A DNA stretch of 64,000 nucleotides from Burkholderia cepacia (GTDB taxonomy: Bacteria; Pseudomonadota; Gammaproteobacteria; Burkholderiales; Burkholderiaceae): positions 186,001-250,000 of the forward strand of contig NZ_CP013444.1 in assembly GCF_001718835.1 (NCBI RefSeq), given 5' to 3'. The notes beneath the pieces are model-generated. The model did not search any database. It had not been told where the DNA came from and worked only from the letters and a program-made list of their open reading frames with translations. The translations under genes and the position numbers were made by a program. This document shows positions 7,807 to 15,893 of the stretch, in pieces. Every line of letters begins with the position of its first letter. The first letter of the stretch is position 1.

Positions 7807-8838
7807 GTGTCGAACGTAAAGCCAACCCTTCCCGCGGCGATGACCGCGATCGAGATCACCCAGCCGGGCGCGCCCGACGTGCTGGCGCCCGTGCAGCGGC
7901 CGGTGCCCGCGCCGGCCGCCGATCAAGTGCTGATCCGGGTTCACGCCGCCGGCGTGAACGGCCCGGACGTGCTGCAACGCAAGGGGTTGTATGATCCGCC
8001 GCCGGGCGCGTCGGACATTCCGGGCCTCGAAATCGCGGGCGAGATCGTCGCCGTCGGGCGCGACGTGACGCGGTTCGCAGTGGGCGAGCGCGTGTGCGCG
8101 TTGATCACGGGCGGCGGCTATGCGGAGTACGCGGTGGCGCACGAAAGCAACGCGCTGGCGATTCCCGACGGCCTGTCGATGGTCGAAGCGGCCGCGATGC
8201 CCGAGACCTTCCTGACGGTGTGGCTGAACCTGTTCCAGCGTGGCCGGTTCGCGGCGGGCGACAGCGTGCTGATTCACGGCGGCGCGTCCGGCATCGGCAC
8301 CACGGCGACGATGCTTGCGAAGGCGTTCGGCGCGTCGACGATCATCACGACCGTCAGTTCCGACGTGCAGCGCGACGCGAGCCGCGCGCTCGGCGCCGAT
8401 GTCGTGGTGAATTACCGGAACGAGGATTTCGTCGAAGCGGCGATGCGCGCGACGCATGGGCGCGGTGTCGACGTGGTCGTCGATATCGTCGCCGGCGATT
8501 ACGTCGCGCGGAATTACGCGGCGGCCGCGATGAACGGCCGCATCGTGCAGATCGGCGTGATCAAGGGGCCGGCGCAGGCGCTCGACCTGTTCCCGATGCT
8601 GACGAAGCGCCTCACGCACCTCGGCTCGACGCTGCGCTCACGCACGCCGGCGGAAAAGGCGGCGCTGATCGAGGATCTCGAGCGGGCGGTCTGGCCGCAC
8701 ATCCGTCGCGGCACGGTGAAGCCGCTGATCGATCGGACCTTCGACCTCGACGATGCGCGCGCCGCTCACGCACTGATGGAGGCGGGCGCGCACATCGGCA
8801 AGGTCGTGCTGACGACTGCGGCGGCGCGCGCCGCGTGA
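7807..8838 (+). CDS. Zinc-free alcohol dehydrogenase / NAD(P)H quinone oxidoreductase
   Basis: A 343-residue medium-chain dehydrogenase of the quinone-oxidoreductase (QOR/PIG3-like) type. An N-terminal GroES-like domain contains VHAAGVNGPDVLQRKGLYDPPPG, and the nucleotide-binding fold has VLIHGGASGIGTTA with the AxxGxG dinucleotide loop. Structural zinc cysteines are absent, as in quinone reductases. The start is uncertain. GTG 7807 follows an AAAAGGTGAAG ribosome site and is preferred, but ATG 7840 (MTAIEITQPG) also fits the family. It is divergent from the LysR gene and probably under its control. Members reduce quinones or enals with NADPH; the natural substrate here is not known. Confidence 0.88.
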   Translation: MSNVKPTLPAAMTAIEITQPGAPDVLAPVQRPVPAPAADQVLIRVHAAGVNGPDVLQRKGLYDPPPGASDIPGLEIAGEIVAVGRDVTRFAVGERVCALITGGGYAEYAVAHESNALAIPDGLSMVEAAAMPETFLTVWLNLFQRGRFAAGDSVLIHGGASGIGTTATMLAKAFGASTIITTVSSDVQRDASRALGADVVVNYRNEDFVEAAMRATHGRGVDVVVDIVAGDYVARNYAAAAMNGRIVQIGVIKGPAQALDLFPMLTKRLTHLGSTLRSRTPAEKAALIEDLERAVWPHIRRGTVKPLIDRTFDLDDARAAHALMEAGAHIGKVVLTTAAARAA

Positions 8839-8863
8839 ATGGCTGCGCTGCCCGCGCGTGCGT

Positions 8864-9298
8864 TCAGCAGTGGCCGAGCGGCGCGGCGGCGCGCGCGACG
8901 TCGGCGATTTGCACGCAGCGGGACATGCCGTAGATTTCCGCCTCCCGGCGTTCGCGCTCGCTGCTGGCGACCGCCGCCGCACATTCCCGCGGCACGCCGA
9001 GTGCCTGCAGCGCGACGTCGAAAGGATGCTGGCTCGCGTCCACGGACGGCTGGCCGGCATCCGCGACGACGACCGAGAAGCGGTCGAGGTTCGCGCGGCC
9101 GAACTGGCCTTCGAACAGCGCGCTGAACCGCGCCGCCGGCAGGGTCGTCACGAGGCCGAGGCGATAGCCTTCCGCCGAAGCATGATCGAGCCACTGCAGG
9201 ATGGTCTCGCGCTGCTGCTGCGATTCGCGCGAGTCGGGGGTCGCTTCGATCTGTTCAAACGCTGCGTCGAGACGGGTGACGATGGCTTCGATAACCAC
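8864..9298 (-). CDS. HAD-like protein lacking the catalytic nucleophile motif
   Basis: A 144-residue protein starting at GTG 9298 behind AGAGGAATC. The core resembles the Rossmann part of haloacid dehalogenase-fold hydrolases: GLVTTLPAARFSALFEGQFG looks like motif II with its Thr-Thr, and VVVADAGQPSVDASQHPFDVALQALGV looks like motif III and the following helix. The usual N-terminal DxDGT motif is absent, and the motif III lysine (normally KP.P) is replaced by QPS. The protein therefore appears non-catalytic, or it is a derived family with another function. It converges with the oxidoreductase at 8838 and stands alone. Confidence 0.65.
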   Translation of the reverse strand: MVIEAIVTRLDAAFEQIEATPDSRESQQQRETILQWLDHASAEGYRLGLVTTLPAARFSALFEGQFGRANLDRFSVVVADAGQPSVDASQHPFDVALQALGVPRECAAAVASSERERREAEIYGMSRCVQIADVARAAAPLGHC

Positions 9299-9577
9299 GG
9301 TGATTCCTCTTCAGAAACGTGATGATCCGTTCGCCGACGGGAATGCCACGACCTTATCGTCGAAACGGAATACAGAACCAATTAATCTTTTTGTTCGACT
9401 CATAAGGTTCGGCTGATATCTCAATTTTGCGATTCCGCGTGCAATTTTGCATCCTGATGCATTGCCGGCACGGCTCGCAACGATGCACGGCATTGCTTCA
9501 CTCGACGTGCGCGACGTGCACAGGAAAAGTGCGCCGATTCGCACGGAACCGGTGCACTTCTCACGGCTGCCGTCGAT

Positions 9578-10936
9578 TCAATGCAGCTTGATCGACGGCT
9601 GGTTGCGGCTTTGCAGCCAGTGGCTCAGCGACTGGAACAGCGCGCGCTTCACGCCGACCACGCTGAACAGGTGCTTGCGATACAGGAACTTGTACAGGCC
9701 GATCGCGGCGAGCCCGTCGACGATCAGCGAGCGCGAACGCACGCCGAGGTCGGCCTGGTACACGGCGCCCGCATGCCCGAGCGACACGACGGTGCCTGCG
9801 TCGCGGAACGTGAAGCCGGCCACCGGCCTGCCGGACAGCCGCCGCGCGAAAGCCTGGCTCAAGTACACGGCCTGCTGGTACGCGACCTGCGCGCGCGGCG
9901 GCAGGAAGCCGCTCGCGCCCGCCGTCGGGCATGCGGCGCAGTCGCCGAACGCATACACGTGCGGATCGTCGGGCGTCTGCAGCGTATCGGTCACGATCAC
10001 CTGGTTCGCACGATTGAGCGCGATGTCGCCGATTTCGCGCAGCATCGCGGGGCCTGCCACGCCGGCCGCCCAGATCGTGATGTCGCTCGCGAGCCGTTCG
10101 CCCGTCGCGGTCACGATCGCGTCCGCGCCGACTTCTGCCACGCGCGTGCTCGTCAGCACGTCGACGTGCAACGCGGTGAGCTGCGCGTGCATGCGTGCGG
10201 ACAGGCGTTCGTCGAGCGCCGGCAGGATGCGCGGGCCGCCTTCGATCAACCGGATGTGCACGTCGCGATCCGGGCTCAGCGCGTTGAAGCGATAGGCCGC
10301 GAGCTGATCGATCGCGTGCGTGAGCGCGGCGGCCAGCTCGACGCCCGTCGCACCCGCGCCGATCACGTTGATGCAGACGGGCGGCGCGCGCCGGTCCGGC
10401 TGCCGTTCCGCCAGATGGTTGGCCTTCGTGCACGCCGCGAGGAACTTCCGGCGGAAATCCTCGGCCTGGTCGAGATTTTCGAGCGGCAGCGCGTGGCGCG
10501 CCGCACCCGGCACGTTGAAGAAGTTCGTCACGCTGCCGACGGCGAGCACGAGGTCGTCGTAGTGCACGTCCCGCGGCGGCAGGATTTCCGAGCCGTCGCC
10601 GTCGCGTACGGCGCCGATCGTCGCGACGCGCCGCGCCCGGTCCACGCGCTGCAGCGCGCCCTGCACGAAACGGAAACCGTGGCGCTTTGCTTGCGCCGCG
10701 TACTCGATCGTGTGCGATGCCGGATCGCGATGGCCCGACGCGGCTTCGTGCAGCAGCGGCTTCCAGAAGTGCGTCGGGTAGCGGTCGACGAGCACGACGT
10801 CCGCCAGGCCGCGCTGCCCGACGGCGTCGCCGAGACGCGTGGCGAGGTGCAGGCCGCCGGCGCCGCCGCCGACGATCACGATGCGCGGCAGGCGCGGTGC
10901 GCGATCCGTTGCTGGGGGGAAGAGGGGCGTGGCCAT
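9578..10936 (-). CDS. ndh: Type II NADH dehydrogenase-like FAD oxidoreductase
   Basis: A 452-residue non-proton-pumping NADH:quinone oxidoreductase type protein. The FAD-binding dinucleotide fold is IVIVGGGAGGLHLATRLG near residues 18-35. The NADH-binding fold is INVIGAGATGVELAAALTHAI near 188-208. The C-terminal FAD motif is YAFGDCAACP, with the quinone-region QVAYQQAVYLSQAFARRL after it. Length agrees with Ndh (about 430-450), and the C-terminal amphipathic part fits peripheral membrane attachment. It feeds electrons from NADH to the quinone pool. It is divergent from a LysR gene across a 100-base gap, suggesting control by it. Confidence 0.88.
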   Translation of the reverse strand: MATPLFPPATDRAPRLPRIVIVGGGAGGLHLATRLGDAVGQRGLADVVLVDRYPTHFWKPLLHEAASGHRDPASHTIEYAAQAKRHGFRFVQGALQRVDRARRVATIGAVRDGDGSEILPPRDVHYDDLVLAVGSVTNFFNVPGAARHALPLENLDQAEDFRRKFLAACTKANHLAERQPDRRAPPVCINVIGAGATGVELAAALTHAIDQLAAYRFNALSPDRDVHIRLIEGGPRILPALDERLSARMHAQLTALHVDVLTSTRVAEVGADAIVTATGERLASDITIWAAGVAGPAMLREIGDIALNRANQVIVTDTLQTPDDPHVYAFGDCAACPTAGASGFLPPRAQVAYQQAVYLSQAFARRLSGRPVAGFTFRDAGTVVSLGHAGAVYQADLGVRSRSLIVDGLAAIGLYKFLYRKHLFSVVGVKRALFQSLSHWLQSRNQPSIKLH

Positions 10937-11036
10937 GAGAGGCTCCTCGTTGTTGTCGATACGGATGACAGATTTCGAGATACGACGATATAGTTCGGCA
11001 TCCGCTCAGACAATTTAATGTTTATAAGCGACTCAT

Positions 11037-11990
11037 ATGTATTCACTTATAGGAAAGACCGCGACGTTCCGGCAGCTGAAGGCGCTGGACATGATTGCGC
11101 GGCTCGGCAGCGTGTCGCGGGCGGCCGAGGAACTGAACCTGACGCAGCCGGCCGTGTCGCTGCAGGTTCGCCTGCTCGAGGAGGCGGTGGGCGCCGCTTT
11201 GCTGCAGCGGGTGGGGCGCGGGGTGCAGCTGACCGCGGCCGGCGAGATCGTGTCGCGCTATGCGCGCGAGATCCTGCATCTGTGGAGCGAGGCCGGCGAC
11301 GAAGTGGCTGCGCTGACCGGCGATCTCGGCGGCACGCTGCGGATCGGCGCGATCACGACGGCCGAGTACCTGATTCCGCCGCTGCTCGTGAAATTCACCG
11401 CGACGCGTCCGCACGTGAAGACCTATTTCAAGGTTGGAAATCGCGACGACATCATCCGCATGCTCGCCACGCATGAAATCGATCTCGCGGTGATGGGCAG
11501 CGCGCCGAAGGAGTTGCGTACGCATGCGGTGGAGTTCGCGAAGCACCCGATGGTGTTCGTCGCGGCGCCGGGCCATCCGCTGATGCAGCGCAAGCGCATC
11601 TCGCTGAAGGATCTCGAATCCGCGCACCTGCTCGTGCGCGAACGCGGCGCGGGCACGCGCTCGACCGTCGAGAACCTGTTCAAGTCGTCAGGGTTCAAGT
11701 TTCATGTGGGCTCCGAACTGTCGAGCAACGAGGCGATCAAGCAGATGGCCGAAGCCGGGCTCGGTGTCGCGTTCCTGTCGTTGCACGCGTGTGCACTCGA
11801 ACTGCGCACCGGGCTGCTCGGGCAACTGCCGTTCCCCGGCAACCCGATCGAACGCGAATGGTATGTGGTCACGCTCGCCGACCGGCGCATTTCGCAGGTC
11901 ACGGGGCTGTTCCGCGATTTCCTGATCAAGCAGGGCGCGCCGGTGATCGACGGCGCGACGGTGGCGCCGCACGAGCGGCGGCGCAAGTGA
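11037..11990 (+). CDS. LysR-family regulator, CbbR-like
   Basis: A 317-residue LysR regulator. The N-terminal helix-turn-helix reads FRQLKALDMIARLGSVSRAAEELNLTQPAVSLQVRLLEE, the pattern of the CbbR/CysB-like subgroup. The effector domain contains LRIGAITTAEYLIPPLLVKF. ATG 11037 has no strong ribosome site, but the next Met would remove the first helix. Short arms TATAAG (11023-11028) and CTTATA (11046-11051) flank the start codon and could form an autoregulatory site. It is divergent from the NADH dehydrogenase gene, the most likely target. The inducer cannot be predicted. Confidence 0.88.
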   Translation: MYSLIGKTATFRQLKALDMIARLGSVSRAAEELNLTQPAVSLQVRLLEEAVGAALLQRVGRGVQLTAAGEIVSRYAREILHLWSEAGDEVAALTGDLGGTLRIGAITTAEYLIPPLLVKFTATRPHVKTYFKVGNRDDIIRMLATHEIDLAVMGSAPKELRTHAVEFAKHPMVFVAAPGHPLMQRKRISLKDLESAHLLVRERGAGTRSTVENLFKSSGFKFHVGSELSSNEAIKQMAEAGLGVAFLSLHACALELRTGLLGQLPFPGNPIEREWYVVTLADRRISQVTGLFRDFLIKQGAPVIDGATVAPHERRRK

Positions 11991-12009
11991 CGGGCGTGGT
12001 CACGCCGGA

Positions 12010-13245
12010 TCAGGCCCCCGCAGGGTTCCATCGGCGATACCGCTGCGTCAGCCTGCGCGTGCGGAGCTGGTCGAGCACGAGGCTCAGGACCGCCGAGTAG
12101 CGACGCCGCGGACGCTGTCCCGCCCCGATCGCGCGCAGGCTGCGCTTGACGAGCGCCATCGTGGCCAGGCCGGCGGCGCCCTTGTCGCGCCAGTTGACCT
12201 GCACGACGGGCGCGTCGATCGCCTGACCGTCGCGCCAGCGTTTCGGCAGGTCCGGGACGGACGCCAGCGCGGTCGCGATGCCGACCATCGCCACGCCGTG
12301 CTCGAGCACCGCTTCCGCGACGGGCTGCCGGCGAATGCCGCCGGTCGTCATCACCGGCATCCGGGCGATCGCGGCGATGTCGCGCGCGAACTCGAGGAAA
12401 TACGCTTCGCGGGCCAGCGTGCGCCCGTCCGCGGTGCGGCCCTGCATCGCCGGCACTTCATAGCTGCCGCCCGACAGTTCGACGAGATCGACGGGCAAAG
12501 CGTTGAGCTGCAGCACGATCTGCTTCGCGTCGTCCTCTGAAAACCCGCCGCGCTGGAAGTCCGCGGAATTGAGCTTGACCGCGACGCTGAACGCGGCGCC
12601 GACCCGCGCGCGCACCGCGCGCACGACCGACATCAGCAGCCGCGCGCGGTTCTCCGGCGAGCCGCCCCAGTCGTCCTGGCGCCGGTTGGTCAGCGGCGAC
12701 AGGAACTGCGAGATCAGGTAGCCGTGCGCCGCATGGATCTGCACGCCGTCGAATCCGGCCGCCTCGGCCGCCGCCGCGGTGTCGGCGAAGCGCTCGATCA
12801 CCTCGTGGATCTCGGCTTCGGTCATCTCGCGCGGCGTCGCGATCAGCTTGCTGTGCCGGCCGAGGTCGACCGGCACGGCGGACGGCGCCCAGCCGTCGCG
12901 GCCCATTGCCGCCAGCACCTGCCGCCCGGGGTGGTTGATCTGCATCCATACGCGCGCACCGTGCCGGCGCGCTGCGGCCGCCCACGCGCGGAACGGCTCG
13001 AGCGGCGTGTCGCGTTCCAGCACGACGCCGCCCGGGCCGGTCAGCGCGCGCGCGTCGATCATCACGTTGCCGGTGATCAGCAGGCCTGCGCCGCCGGCGC
13101 CCCACGCGGCGTACAGGCGGCGCAGCGCTTCGCCGGGCAACTGGCCCGGGTCGGCCATGTTCTCTTCCATCGCGGCCTTCGCGATGCGGTTGGGCAGGGT
13201 GGCGCCGTTGGGCAGCGTCAGCGGTGCAAAGAGCGGTGTCGTCAT
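12010..13245 (-). CDS. Old yellow enzyme family NADH:flavin oxidoreductase
   Basis: A 411-residue FMN-dependent ene-reductase of the old yellow enzyme family (2,4-dienoyl-CoA reductase-like branch). The barrel begins LFAPLTLPNGATLPNRIAKAAM. VWMQINHPGRQ carries the substrate-side strand, AAGFDGVQIHAAHGYLISQFLSP contains the His-x-x-His substrate pair, and NRRQDDWGGSPENRARL is the family hallmark. VMTTGGIR lies at the FMN phosphate site. No iron-sulfur cluster domain follows. Such enzymes reduce activated C=C bonds and respond to electrophiles. It is divergent from a MerR regulator, and its promoter has the 19-bp spacer typical of MerR-activated genes (13278-13308). Confidence 0.92.
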   Translation of the reverse strand: MTTPLFAPLTLPNGATLPNRIAKAAMEENMADPGQLPGEALRRLYAAWGAGGAGLLITGNVMIDARALTGPGGVVLERDTPLEPFRAWAAAARRHGARVWMQINHPGRQVLAAMGRDGWAPSAVPVDLGRHSKLIATPREMTEAEIHEVIERFADTAAAAEAAGFDGVQIHAAHGYLISQFLSPLTNRRQDDWGGSPENRARLLMSVVRAVRARVGAAFSVAVKLNSADFQRGGFSEDDAKQIVLQLNALPVDLVELSGGSYEVPAMQGRTADGRTLAREAYFLEFARDIAAIARMPVMTTGGIRRQPVAEAVLEHGVAMVGIATALASVPDLPKRWRDGQAIDAPVVQVNWRDKGAAGLATMALVKRSLRAIGAGQRPRRRYSAVLSLVLDQLRTRRLTQRYRRWNPAGA

Positions 13246-13277
13246 CAGAAGACCTGTTCGATAGCCTTGATGCGCCT

Positions 13278-13308
13278 ATACTAAGTTTCAAGTCAACTTG
13301 AAGGTCAA
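13278..13308 (-). promoter_or_regulatory. MerR-type promoter and operator for the old yellow enzyme gene
   Basis: Read on the minus strand, -35 TTGACC (13303-13308) and -10 TAGTAT (13278-13283) are separated by exactly 19 bases. The spacer (13284-13302) contains the perfect dyad TTCAAGTCAACTTGAA at 13287-13302, very like the SoxR box. Over-long spacers with a central dyad are the hallmark of promoters twisted open by MerR-family proteins. The divergent MerR gene starts at 13316, so the same site should also govern its own expression. Confidence 0.8.
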
Positions 13309-13315
13309 GAGCGCT

Positions 13316-13792
13316 ATGAAGATCGGGGAATTGGCCGCACGGACCGGCATGACGACGTCCGCCATCCGCTTCTACGAACAGAGCGGCCTGTTGCCGCCGG
13401 CCGGACGCGGCGCGAACGGCTACCGGATCTACGACGAAGCCGCGGCGGAGCGGCTGCGGCAGATCCAGCTCGCGCAGCGGCTCGGTTTCTCGCTGGATGA
13501 AATGCGCGGCGTCGCCGAGGACATGGACGCGTTCGCGAAGGAGGGCCTGCTCGCGCGCATCGACGAGCGGTTGCACGAGATCGACGCGCTGCGCGTCAAG
13601 CTGGACGGGCAGCGCCGGGAGTTGCAGCGGATTCGCGACACGCTTCAGGCCGAATGGGAAGCGGGGCGGTGCCTCAAGGTGGATGCGCTGCAAGCGGATG
13701 CGCCGGCGGCCGCCGCGAAGGGCCGGCGCGCCCGGCGGGCCGCGCCTGCGCAGGATTTCGGCGCGCGCAGGAAAGCGGCCGGCAATCCGTAG
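13316..13792 (+). CDS. MerR-family transcriptional regulator
   Basis: A 158-residue MerR regulator. Residues 1-70 form the winged helix (MKIGELAARTGMTTSAIRFYEQ, then NGYRIYDEAAAERL), and a dimerisation coiled coil spans about 80-120 (ARIDERLHEIDALRVKLDGQ and following). The C-terminus is a short Ala/Arg-rich tail with a single Cys at about residue 120 (GRCLK), so it lacks the metal-binding cysteine cluster of MerR/ZntR and the SoxR iron-sulfur cysteines. ATG 13316 is preferred over GTG/ATG codons further upstream, which would lie within the operator. It very probably activates the divergent ene-reductase gene in response to an electrophile or quinone. Confidence 0.9.
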   Translation: MKIGELAARTGMTTSAIRFYEQSGLLPPAGRGANGYRIYDEAAAERLRQIQLAQRLGFSLDEMRGVAEDMDAFAKEGLLARIDERLHEIDALRVKLDGQRRELQRIRDTLQAEWEAGRCLKVDALQADAPAAAAKGRRARRAAPAQDFGARRKAAGNP

Positions 13793-13821
13793 CGCGTCGC
13801 GCCCTGGCCGCGCGGTGCGAA

Positions 13822-14346
13822 TCAGTCGTTCCGGTCGATCGCGTCGACGGCACTTGCCAGCACCGCGCGCGCCTTGTCGCGCCGCCGCCGCGCGAGCCGC
13901 TGCGCGCCCGTCTGCCGTTCGTGCTCGCCGGCGATGAACGCCTGGATGTCGGGGAGCCTGCGGATCGTGCCGCGCGAGCCCCACTGGCCGTCCGGCATCT
14001 CCTTCGGAAACACCCATACGCGCGGCGCGACGTCCTCGTGCGTGCCGCCTTCGGCGCGCACGACGGCCGCGGTGATCTCCCTGACGAGCGTTTCCCGCGC
14101 GGCATCCGTGTATTGCCCTTCCGGCACCGTCGGCACGATCCGGTAGCGCGGCCGCGCCGACGGCACGCCGCCCACGTACGTCGCGGCGGGGCGATGCAGA
14201 AACAGCACGGACACGCTTTGCGCGTTCGCGTTGTCCGGCTCGAAGCCTTCGGCCCGCAACAGGATGTCCGTCATCTCCTTGAGCAGGCGCGCCTCGGCTT
14301 CGGGCGTCAGTGCGTCCTGCGGAATCAATGCGTCGATCATCGGCAT
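13822..14346 (-). CDS. Tautomerase-superfamily protein
   Basis: A 174-residue protein beginning Met-Pro-Met-Ile-Asp, so Met removal would expose the N-terminal proline used as catalytic base by 4-oxalocrotonate tautomerase-fold enzymes. That requirement selects ATG 14346 over the second ATG two codons later. Two beta-alpha-beta units appear present, with VSVLFLHRPAATYVGG in the first and PRVWVFPKEMPDGQWGSRG in the second, matching the length of fused-dimer tautomerases (MSAD/CHMI-like, 130-150) plus a charged C-terminal extension. It stands divergently from a GlxA-type regulator, which may control it. The substrate is unknown. Confidence 0.7.
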   Translation of the reverse strand: MPMIDALIPQDALTPEAEARLLKEMTDILLRAEGFEPDNANAQSVSVLFLHRPAATYVGGVPSARPRYRIVPTVPEGQYTDAARETLVREITAAVVRAEGGTHEDVAPRVWVFPKEMPDGQWGSRGTIRRLPDIQAFIAGEHERQTGAQRLARRRRDKARAVLASAVDAIDRND

Positions 14347-14448
14347 GTCGATCGTCCTTCGTCAGTGGTTGGGACGGGACCATCATCGCGCTTGCGCCAC
14401 GTTGCGGCGAGTGGCAGGATCGCCATTGTTCAAGGGAATTCAGACAGC

Positions 14449-15474
14449 ATGGCCATCGTCCGCATCTGGGTCTACGACGGAATCCTGGCGTCCGGCGTCG
14501 CCGGCCCGATCGACGTGTTCAACGCCGCGAACAGCCTGGGCGCGAGCACGTCGTCGCCGAAACTCGTCTGGCGCGTCGAGTCGCTCGACGGCCAGCCCGT
14601 GCGCGCCGCCTCCGGGCAGGCCATCGCGGTGGACGGGCGCATCGACGCCCGCAAGCGCGCCGACGCGATCCTCGTGGCCGCGCCGTTCGTCGCCGACATG
14701 GACACGTTCCTCGCCTGCGGCGACCGGGTGCGCGCGCTGTCGTCCGCGCTGCGCCGCCAGCATCGGGCCGGCGCGTTGCTCGCGTCGTATTGCACCGGCA
14801 GTTACCTGCTGGCCGAGGCCGGGCTGCTCGACGGCCGGATCGCGACGACCCACTGGGCGAGGGCGACGGATTTCCTGCGGCGCTACCCGAAGGTCGAACT
14901 GCGTGCGCATGAAGTCCTGACGGAGCAGGCCGGCATCGTGTGCAGCGGCGCGGTGACGTCCTATCTCAACCTGGCGCTGCGCGTCGTCGAACGGCTCGCC
15001 GATGCGCGGCTGGCGGCGCGCGTCGCGAAGCTGCTGCTGATCGACGTCAATCGTGCGTCGCAAGCGTCGTATGCGACGCTGCTCGACGACCACGGGCATA
15101 CCGACCCGCTCGTCGCGCGCGCCCAGCGCTGGATGGAGGCGACGCTGCGGCAACGATTCCGGCTGGCCGACCTCGCCGCCGAGCTGGCCGTCAGCGAGCG
15201 CACGCTCAACCGGCGTTTCCGGCAGGCGGTGGGCGATGCGCCGCTGGGGTATCTGCAGACGTTGCGCGTCGAGGTCGCCAAGCGCTTGCTGGAGGCGGGC
15301 AACGTCGGCCTCGACGCGATCGGCGAGCAGGTCGGCTACGGCGACCTGAGCACGTTCCGGCAGTTGTTCAAGCGCAAGACGGGGCTGTCGCCGCGCGAGT
15401 ACCAGCGCCGGTTCGCGCAATCGCTGGAGCCCGGCGTGGACGACGATGCCGTCGATCGTCCGGCGGGACGGTGA
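14449..15474 (+). CDS. GlxA-type AraC regulator with DJ-1/PfpI domain
   Basis: A 341-residue regulator. Residues 1 to about 190 are a DJ-1/PfpI class I amidotransferase-like domain: VYDGILASGVAGPIDVFNAAN, then the nucleophile-elbow region LLASYCTGSYLLAEAGLL with Cys, followed by ATTHW. Residues about 225-330 hold the AraC double helix-turn-helix (LADLAAELAVSERTLNRRFRQ and IGEQVGYGDLSTFRQLFKR). The Cys is retained, but such domains usually act as ligand sensors rather than enzymes. ATG 14449 is the first in-frame start compatible with the conserved IWVYDG strand. It is divergent from the tautomerase gene, a likely target. Confidence 0.88.
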   Translation: MAIVRIWVYDGILASGVAGPIDVFNAANSLGASTSSPKLVWRVESLDGQPVRAASGQAIAVDGRIDARKRADAILVAAPFVADMDTFLACGDRVRALSSALRRQHRAGALLASYCTGSYLLAEAGLLDGRIATTHWARATDFLRRYPKVELRAHEVLTEQAGIVCSGAVTSYLNLALRVVERLADARLAARVAKLLLIDVNRASQASYATLLDDHGHTDPLVARAQRWMEATLRQRFRLADLAAELAVSERTLNRRFRQAVGDAPLGYLQTLRVEVAKRLLEAGNVGLDAIGEQVGYGDLSTFRQLFKRKTGLSPREYQRRFAQSLEPGVDDDAVDRPAGR

Positions 15475-15480
15475 CGAACT

Positions 15481-15693
15481 TCAAACGATCCCGAAGTCGT
15501 CGTTGCTGTCCGGAATCGAATTCAGCAACGATTCGAACCATCGCCAGCCGACGATGCCTAGCGCGAAGGCGCAGGCTGCGGCGAATGCCGAGCGGGCGGC
15601 CCGGGAACGGGAAACGTTGCGCGGTTCCTTCCGCAACGACGCAGGCGACAGCGGGCCGGCGAACGCCGTTCGCCGCGAGCAGCAGGATTGCAT
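15481..15693 (-). CDS. Small hypothetical membrane protein
   Basis: A 70-residue reading frame with a GGAG site 7 bases before ATG 15693. The first half is basic (several Arg/Lys). Around residues 35-50 there is a hydrophobic segment, AFAAACAFALGIVGW, followed by an acidic C-terminus. This would give a single-pass membrane protein with the N-terminus inside. I do not recognise the family. It converges with the GlxA regulator only seven bases away, which weakens the case, and codon bias is less clean than in its neighbours. It may be spurious. Confidence 0.35.
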   Translation of the reverse strand: MQSCCSRRTAFAGPLSPASLRKEPRNVSRSRAARSAFAAACAFALGIVGWRWFESLLNSIPDSNDDFGIV

Positions 15694-15893
15694 GGCGGTC
15701 TCCGGAAGGATCGAATGCCCCGATCGTAGCGAGCCGATCGCGAGCCCGCGCGCATGCAAGGATCGGCGCGAACAGAAACGGATGATCGTTTTCGCGTCGA
15801 CGCCCGCATTCGACGCGCGCGGCAGACGGCAAGCGCGCCGGCCGAAACGGCGTCACAATGCGCATTCGATTCGCGACTTGAGGTGAGGATGCG

